NCBI GenBank assembly: GCA_937921035.1 | Contig: CALEUL010000043.1 | Span: 1 to 15,587, forward strand | Source of the DNA: an uncultured Porphyromonadaceae bacterium | Lineage (GTDB): Bacteria; Bacteroidota; Bacteroidia; Bacteroidales; Muribaculaceae | Direction: 5' to 3' | Length of the DNA: 15,587 nt | Shown here: positions 12,536 to 15,587 of the stretch, in pieces | How the letters are laid out: each line of letters begins with the position of its first letter | Position numbering within the stretch: the first letter of the stretch is position 1 | Translations under genes and position numbers: made by a program | Notes under the pieces: model-generated | What the model was told of the DNA's origin: nothing | The model's input: only the letters and a program-made list of their open reading frames with translations | Database searches by the model: none

Positions 12536-13621
12536 ATGGAAGAAATCAAATTAATGAAAGGCAACGAGGCCTTGGCGCATGCGGCTATCCGCTATGGCGC
12601 CGACGGCTATTTCGGATACCCCATAACCCCGCAGAGCGAGGTTCTTGAGACTCTTGCCGAGGAGAAGCCCTGGGAAACTACCGGCATGGTTGTGCTCCAG
12701 GCCGAGAGCGAGGTAGCGTCGATCAATATGGTCTATGGCGGAGCCGCCACAGGCAAAGCCGTTATGACGTCCTCGTCTTCGCCAGGTGTCAGCCTAATGA
12801 TGGAAGGCATTTCCTATCTTGCCGCCAGCGAGCTGCCGGCTCTTATCGTAAACTGTATGCGCGGCGGCCCAGGTCTCGGTACTATCCAGCCTTCGCAGGC
12901 TGACTATTTCCAGGCTACCAAAGGGGGCGGCCACGGAGACTATCACCTGATTGTTCTTGCTCCGGCGACGGTTCAGGAAATGACGGATTTCGTTGCCCTT
13001 GGTTTCGACCTTGCTTTCAAATACCGCACACCTGCCATGATACTTGCGGACGGTGTTGTCGGCCAGATGATGGAAAAGGTTGTGCTACCTCCGCAGCGTC
13101 CGCGGCGCACAGAGGAGGAACTGCGCCGTCAGTGCCCCTGGGCAGCCTGCGGCAAAGCGGGCCGCGAACACCGCAATGTTGTTACGAGTCTTGAGCTTGA
13201 TTCGGCCAAGATGGAGGTTAACAACGAGCGTTTCCAGGCGACATACCGCCGCATTGAGGAAAATGAGGTTCGCTACCAGGAATATTTTACTGACGATGCG
13301 GAATATCTGATAGTTGCTTTCGGTTCGATAGCTCGCATCTGCCTCAAGGCTATCGAGGATGCCCGCGAGGCCGGCGTCAAAATCGGTCTTATACGTCCTA
13401 TCACGCTGTGGCCGTTCCCGACCAAGCGTATCGCCGAACTGTCGGCCAAGGTAAAGGGTATGCTTGTTGTAGAGCTTAACGCGGGCCAGATGATAGAGGA
13501 TGTGCGCCTTGCAGTTGAAGGAGCGGTGCCTGTGCGCCACTTCGGCCGTATGGGCGGCATAGTGCCCAACCCCAATGAGGTGCTTGAGGCTCTCAACAAA
13601 GAATTCGGTATAAACATTTAA
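12536..13621 (+). CDS. korA: 2-oxoacid:ferredoxin oxidoreductase, alpha subunit (KorA/VorB type)
   Basis: This is the 361-residue alpha subunit of a 2-oxoglutarate or branched-chain 2-oxoacid:ferredoxin oxidoreductase. The N-terminal pyrimidine-binding domain shows MKGNEALAHAAI and GYPITPQSE (residues 27-35), then QAESEVASINMVYGGAATGK and TSSSSPGVSLMMEG, all hallmarks of the POR/KOR alpha family. The C-terminal transketolase-like domain (about 250-350) carries YLIVAFGSIAR and MLVVELNAGQMIEDVRLAVEG. Its length and motifs match proteins named VorB in many genomes. The enzyme converts a 2-oxoacid plus CoA to acyl-CoA and CO2 while reducing ferredoxin; reversal is possible under anaerobic conditions. 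The gene is separated from korB by 13 bases. Substrate preference cannot be decided from sequence by eye, so korA is used in the broad sense. Confidence 0.9.
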   Translation: MEEIKLMKGNEALAHAAIRYGADGYFGYPITPQSEVLETLAEEKPWETTGMVVLQAESEVASINMVYGGAATGKAVMTSSSSPGVSLMMEGISYLAASELPALIVNCMRGGPGLGTIQPSQADYFQATKGGGHGDYHLIVLAPATVQEMTDFVALGFDLAFKYRTPAMILADGVVGQMMEKVVLPPQRPRRTEEELRRQCPWAACGKAGREHRNVVTSLELDSAKMEVNNERFQATYRRIEENEVRYQEYFTDDAEYLIVAFGSIARICLKAIEDAREAGVKIGLIRPITLWPFPTKRIAELSAKVKGMLVVELNAGQMIEDVRLAVEGAVPVRHFGRMGGIVPNPNEVLEALNKEFGINI

Positions 13622-13634
13622 GAAGGAACGCTAT

Positions 13635-14408
13635 ATGACAAAAGAAGAAATCATCCGTCCGGAGAACAAGGTCTACAGCCGTCCTTCTCTCCTGCTTGAC
13701 GCCAACACGCACTATTGCCCCGGCTGCTCGCACGGTGTGGTGCATAAACTTGTTGCGGAGGTGCTTGAGGAAATGGGCCTTGCCGACAAATCGTTAGGCG
13801 TAGCGCCTGTCGGCTGCGCAGTGTTCGCATACAATTACATTGATATCGACTGGATTGAGGCTGCCCACGGCCGCGCACCAGCTGTTGCTACCGCAGCATC
13901 GCGTCTTAATCCTGATCTGCTTGTGTTTACATATCAGGGCGACGGCGACCTTGCTGCAATCGGTACTGCCGAGACCATCCACGCCTGCAACCGCGGCGAG
14001 AACATAGCCATAATCTTTATCAACAATGCTATCTACGGCATGACCGGCGGCCAGATGGCTCCTACCACGCTGTTAGGTATGAAAACGGCCACTACGCCTT
14101 ATGGCCGCTGCGTGGAACTGAACGGTTATCCCCTTACCATCACAAACCTGCTGACTCAGCTCGACGGCACCTGCTACGTTACGCGTCAGGCCGTTCACAC
14201 TCCCGCAGCCGTGCGCAAGACCAAGAACGCAATCCGCAAGGCTTTCCAGAATGCGCTTGACAAGCGCGGCACGTCGGTTGTTGAAGTTGTTTCGACCTGT
14301 AATTCCGGCTGGAAGATGTCGCCCGCCAAGTCCAACGAATGGATGGTTGAGCATATGTTCGAGAAATATCCCCTTGGGGACCTGAAGAATGTTGAACCTC
14401 AAAAATAA
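13635..14408 (+). CDS. korB: 2-oxoacid:ferredoxin oxidoreductase, beta (thiamine diphosphate-binding) subunit
   Basis: This 257-residue subunit binds thiamine diphosphate. It has a CPGC motif (Cys28, Cys31) in YCPGCSHG, then GVAPVGCAVFAYNYID, HGRAPAVATAASR, and the TPP/Mg site GDGD (102-105) with NNAIYGMTGGQ (130-140). GMTGGQMAPTT is highly characteristic of KorB/VorA-type beta subunits. The length is normal for stand-alone beta subunits. It acts with the alpha subunit in the cytoplasm to decarboxylate the 2-oxoacid and pass electrons to the Fe-S clusters. It lies 13 bases after korA and 6 bases before korC, consistent with one mRNA from the promoter at 12203-12234. Confidence 0.9.
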   Translation: MTKEEIIRPENKVYSRPSLLLDANTHYCPGCSHGVVHKLVAEVLEEMGLADKSLGVAPVGCAVFAYNYIDIDWIEAAHGRAPAVATAASRLNPDLLVFTYQGDGDLAAIGTAETIHACNRGENIAIIFINNAIYGMTGGQMAPTTLLGMKTATTPYGRCVELNGYPLTITNLLTQLDGTCYVTRQAVHTPAAVRKTKNAIRKAFQNALDKRGTSVVEVVSTCNSGWKMSPAKSNEWMVEHMFEKYPLGDLKNVEPQK

Positions 14409-14414
14409 CGCCCT

Positions 14415-14948
14415 ATGAAAGAAGAAATTGTAATTGCCGGATTCGGCGGTCAGGGAGTCCTTTCGATGGGCAAGATACTGGCCTATGCCGGCTTGATGGA
14501 CAATCTTGAAGTTACATGGATGCCGTCCTATGGCCCCGAACAGCGCGGCGGTACGGCGAATGTTACTGTAATTCTGTCGGACAAGCCTATCAGTTCGCCG
14601 GTGCTTGACAAATATGACACGGCTGTAGTGCTGAACCAGCAGAGTCTGGATAAGTTCGAGAGCAAGGTAAAACCCGGCGGTACGCTTATCTACGATCCTT
14701 CCGGCATACATCGCCTGCCCTCGCGCACGGATATCAAGGTTGTTGCGGTGGATGCCATGACTGCCTCCATCGAGCTAAAGAATTCCAAGACATACAATAT
14801 GATTCTGCTGGGCGCGCTGCTGAAGCTGCGTCCCATCGTGGAAATCGACGCCGTACTGCGCGGCCTCAAGAAGACGCTGCCTGAGCGCCATCACCACCTT
14901 CTCCCCCTCAATGAGGAGGCTCTGCGCAAAGGCATGACACTTGCATGA
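14415..14948 (+). CDS. korC: 2-oxoacid:ferredoxin oxidoreductase, gamma subunit
   Basis: The 177-residue product carries the gamma-domain signature: EEIVIAGFGGQGVLSMGKIL near the N-terminus, then PSYGPEQRGGTANVTV and ISSPVLDKYDTAVVLN. These are conserved in pyruvate/ketoisovalerate oxidoreductase gamma chains (PF01558-type). The domain takes part in CoA binding and complex assembly. It completes the four-subunit set and is the last gene of the operon; an intrinsic terminator follows 21 bases after the stop. Length and motifs are complete, with no sign of damage. Confidence 0.9.
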   Translation: MKEEIVIAGFGGQGVLSMGKILAYAGLMDNLEVTWMPSYGPEQRGGTANVTVILSDKPISSPVLDKYDTAVVLNQQSLDKFESKVKPGGTLIYDPSGIHRLPSRTDIKVVAVDAMTASIELKNSKTYNMILLGALLKLRPIVEIDAVLRGLKKTLPERHHHLLPLNEEALRKGMTLA

Positions 14949-14969
14949 GAATCATTTTCTGAAATAAAG

Positions 14970-15006
14970 GCGGCAGCGGCTTACGGGCATGCTGCCGCTT
15001 TCTTTT
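14970..15006 (+). terminator. intrinsic terminator of the kor operon
   Basis: GCGGCAGC (14970-14977) pairs with GCTGCCGC (14991-14998) across a 13-nt loop and is followed by TTTCTTTT. Upstream AAAG can extend the stem with one bulged G. Confidence 0.85.
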
Positions 15007-15168
15007 CCGGTATGATGCCATGACCTGATTGTTCCATATGATTTCAATAATTCCGGTGATGGTTAATGATTTGCGTAAATTAACGTGTTTTTGAAGAAAA
15101 CGAGTCGATTTTTTCAAATATTTTTACACTTTTTCCCCGATAAGGTTTTATGGGCGGAGATAATTGTG

Positions 15169-15176
15169 TAAATTTG
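15169..15176 (+). promoter_or_regulatory. -7 promoter element of the caspase-family gene
   Basis: TAAATTTG matches the Bacteroidota -7 box. A weak TTTA (15147-15150) lies 18 bases upstream. The predicted leader is about 17 nt before ATG 15197. Confidence 0.6.
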
Positions 15177-15196
15177 CGGGCGCTAATGTTTAAACC

Positions 15197-15577
15197 ATGA
15201 ATACTGTTGCGTTGATTCTTCTTCTGTTTTTTACTGTTCTGACGGCCGGCGGAGCCGAACGTCGGGCGCTTGTAGTGGGCATAGGAGAATATCAAAACGC
15301 AGAATGGAGCAATATTCATGGCGACAGCGATGTACCATTGATAGTTCGTTTTCTTTCGGAGAGAGGCTTTACAGATATAGGGACTCTTGTGAACGAAGAA
15401 GCGACGAAGAAGGGAATCATAGCGTCTTTCAGAGCGATGGAGACAAAATGTAGGCCCGGGGATATAGTGTATGTACATTTTTCGGGGCACGGACAGCAGA
15501 TAACAGACCTTGACGGCGACGAGGACGACGGCTGGAAAAGGCGCGTGCGTTTGACCCCTTCGGGCACGCGGGACTGA
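15197..15577 (+). CDS. caspase-family (C14) peptidase, N-terminal part only
   Basis: The product begins with a signal peptide (MNTVALILLLFFTVLTAGGA), then RRALVVGIGEY, the first strand of a caspase/metacaspase p20 domain. A helix with HGDSDVPLIVRFLSERGF and the strand-loop IVYVHFSGHGQQI follow, with H98 in SGHG as the catalytic His. The next stretch, DLDGDEDDGW, is typical of the family, which normally continues with an E-A-x-x-P-Y-D-like stretch and, some tens of residues later, the catalytic Cys (DxCHSG). Here homology ends at about base 15535. The frame reads KRRVRLTPSGTRD and stops at 15577, giving 126 residues with no catalytic Cys. The cause is unclear: a junction, a frameshift or an assembly edge. 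The intact gene would be a secreted or periplasmic cysteine protease. It has its own promoter and is not part of the kor operon. Confidence 0.7.
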   Translation: MNTVALILLLFFTVLTAGGAERRALVVGIGEYQNAEWSNIHGDSDVPLIVRFLSERGFTDIGTLVNEEATKKGIIASFRAMETKCRPGDIVYVHFSGHGQQITDLDGDEDDGWKRRVRLTPSGTRD

Positions 15578-15587
15578 CCCCTTTGGG

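Noticed and set aside
1..15587. tRNA, rRNA, CRISPR array or transposase gene
   Set aside because: No clover-leaf-like, ribosomal, regularly spaced repeat or transposase-like sequence was seen on either strand by eye.

Overview
The window looks like a chromosomal segment from a gut-type Bacteroidales bacterium, with Muribaculaceae or a close relative as the best guess. This is inferred from several signs. There are Bacteroidota -7 boxes (TAnnTTTG) upstream of five transcription units and no Shine-Dalgarno sites. Several secreted proteins end in short G(L)YIV...K/R tails typical of Bacteroidales. There is a BspA-type leucine-rich-repeat remnant, an OMP_b-brl_3-type outer-membrane protein, and a four-gene 2-oxoacid:ferredoxin oxidoreductase operon. 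No RNA genes, CRISPR arrays or transposase genes were seen.

Layout. (1) 1-3992: two large secreted proteins, one unrecognised with an internal duplication and one Omp28/thioredoxin-like. They are separated by a GC-rich hairpin and closed by a strong hairpin. (2) 3993-5428: no intact gene. It holds a cluster of stem-loops (3965-4160) that runs directly into a decayed, frameshifted BspA/LRR-Big2 gene (about 4163-5088), followed by REP-like TGTAGGGAC palindromes. (3) 5429-8242: a single outer-membrane beta-barrel gene, with a promoter almost on the start codon and an operator-like palindrome over its -33 box, followed by a good terminator at 8413-8443. (4) 8493-about 12150: a tightly coupled envelope operon encoding a lipoprotein, a PagL-like lipid A deacylase family protein, and a secreted esterase with a CBM26-like starch-binding module. 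(5) 12264-14948: korD-korA-korB-korC, with its own promoter and intrinsic terminator. (6) 15197-end: the start of a caspase-family protease that breaks off before the region expected to carry its catalytic cysteine.

How the parts work together. The kor operon should encode a cytoplasmic ferredoxin-reducing complex for anaerobic oxidation of 2-oxoacids (2-oxoglutarate or branched-chain). The other products are all predicted to be exported to the envelope or cell surface. The most unusual point is that the esterase has no stop codon of its own. Its frame stays open through the kor promoter and continues in frame into korD, so one 618-codon frame (from 10644) joins a secreted esterase to a cytoplasmic ferredoxin. 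Other points worth checking are the operator-like palindrome, two nearly leaderless envelope genes, the hairpin cluster beside the LRR remnant, the replaced third triad residue in the PagL-like protein, and the abrupt loss of caspase homology at the right edge.
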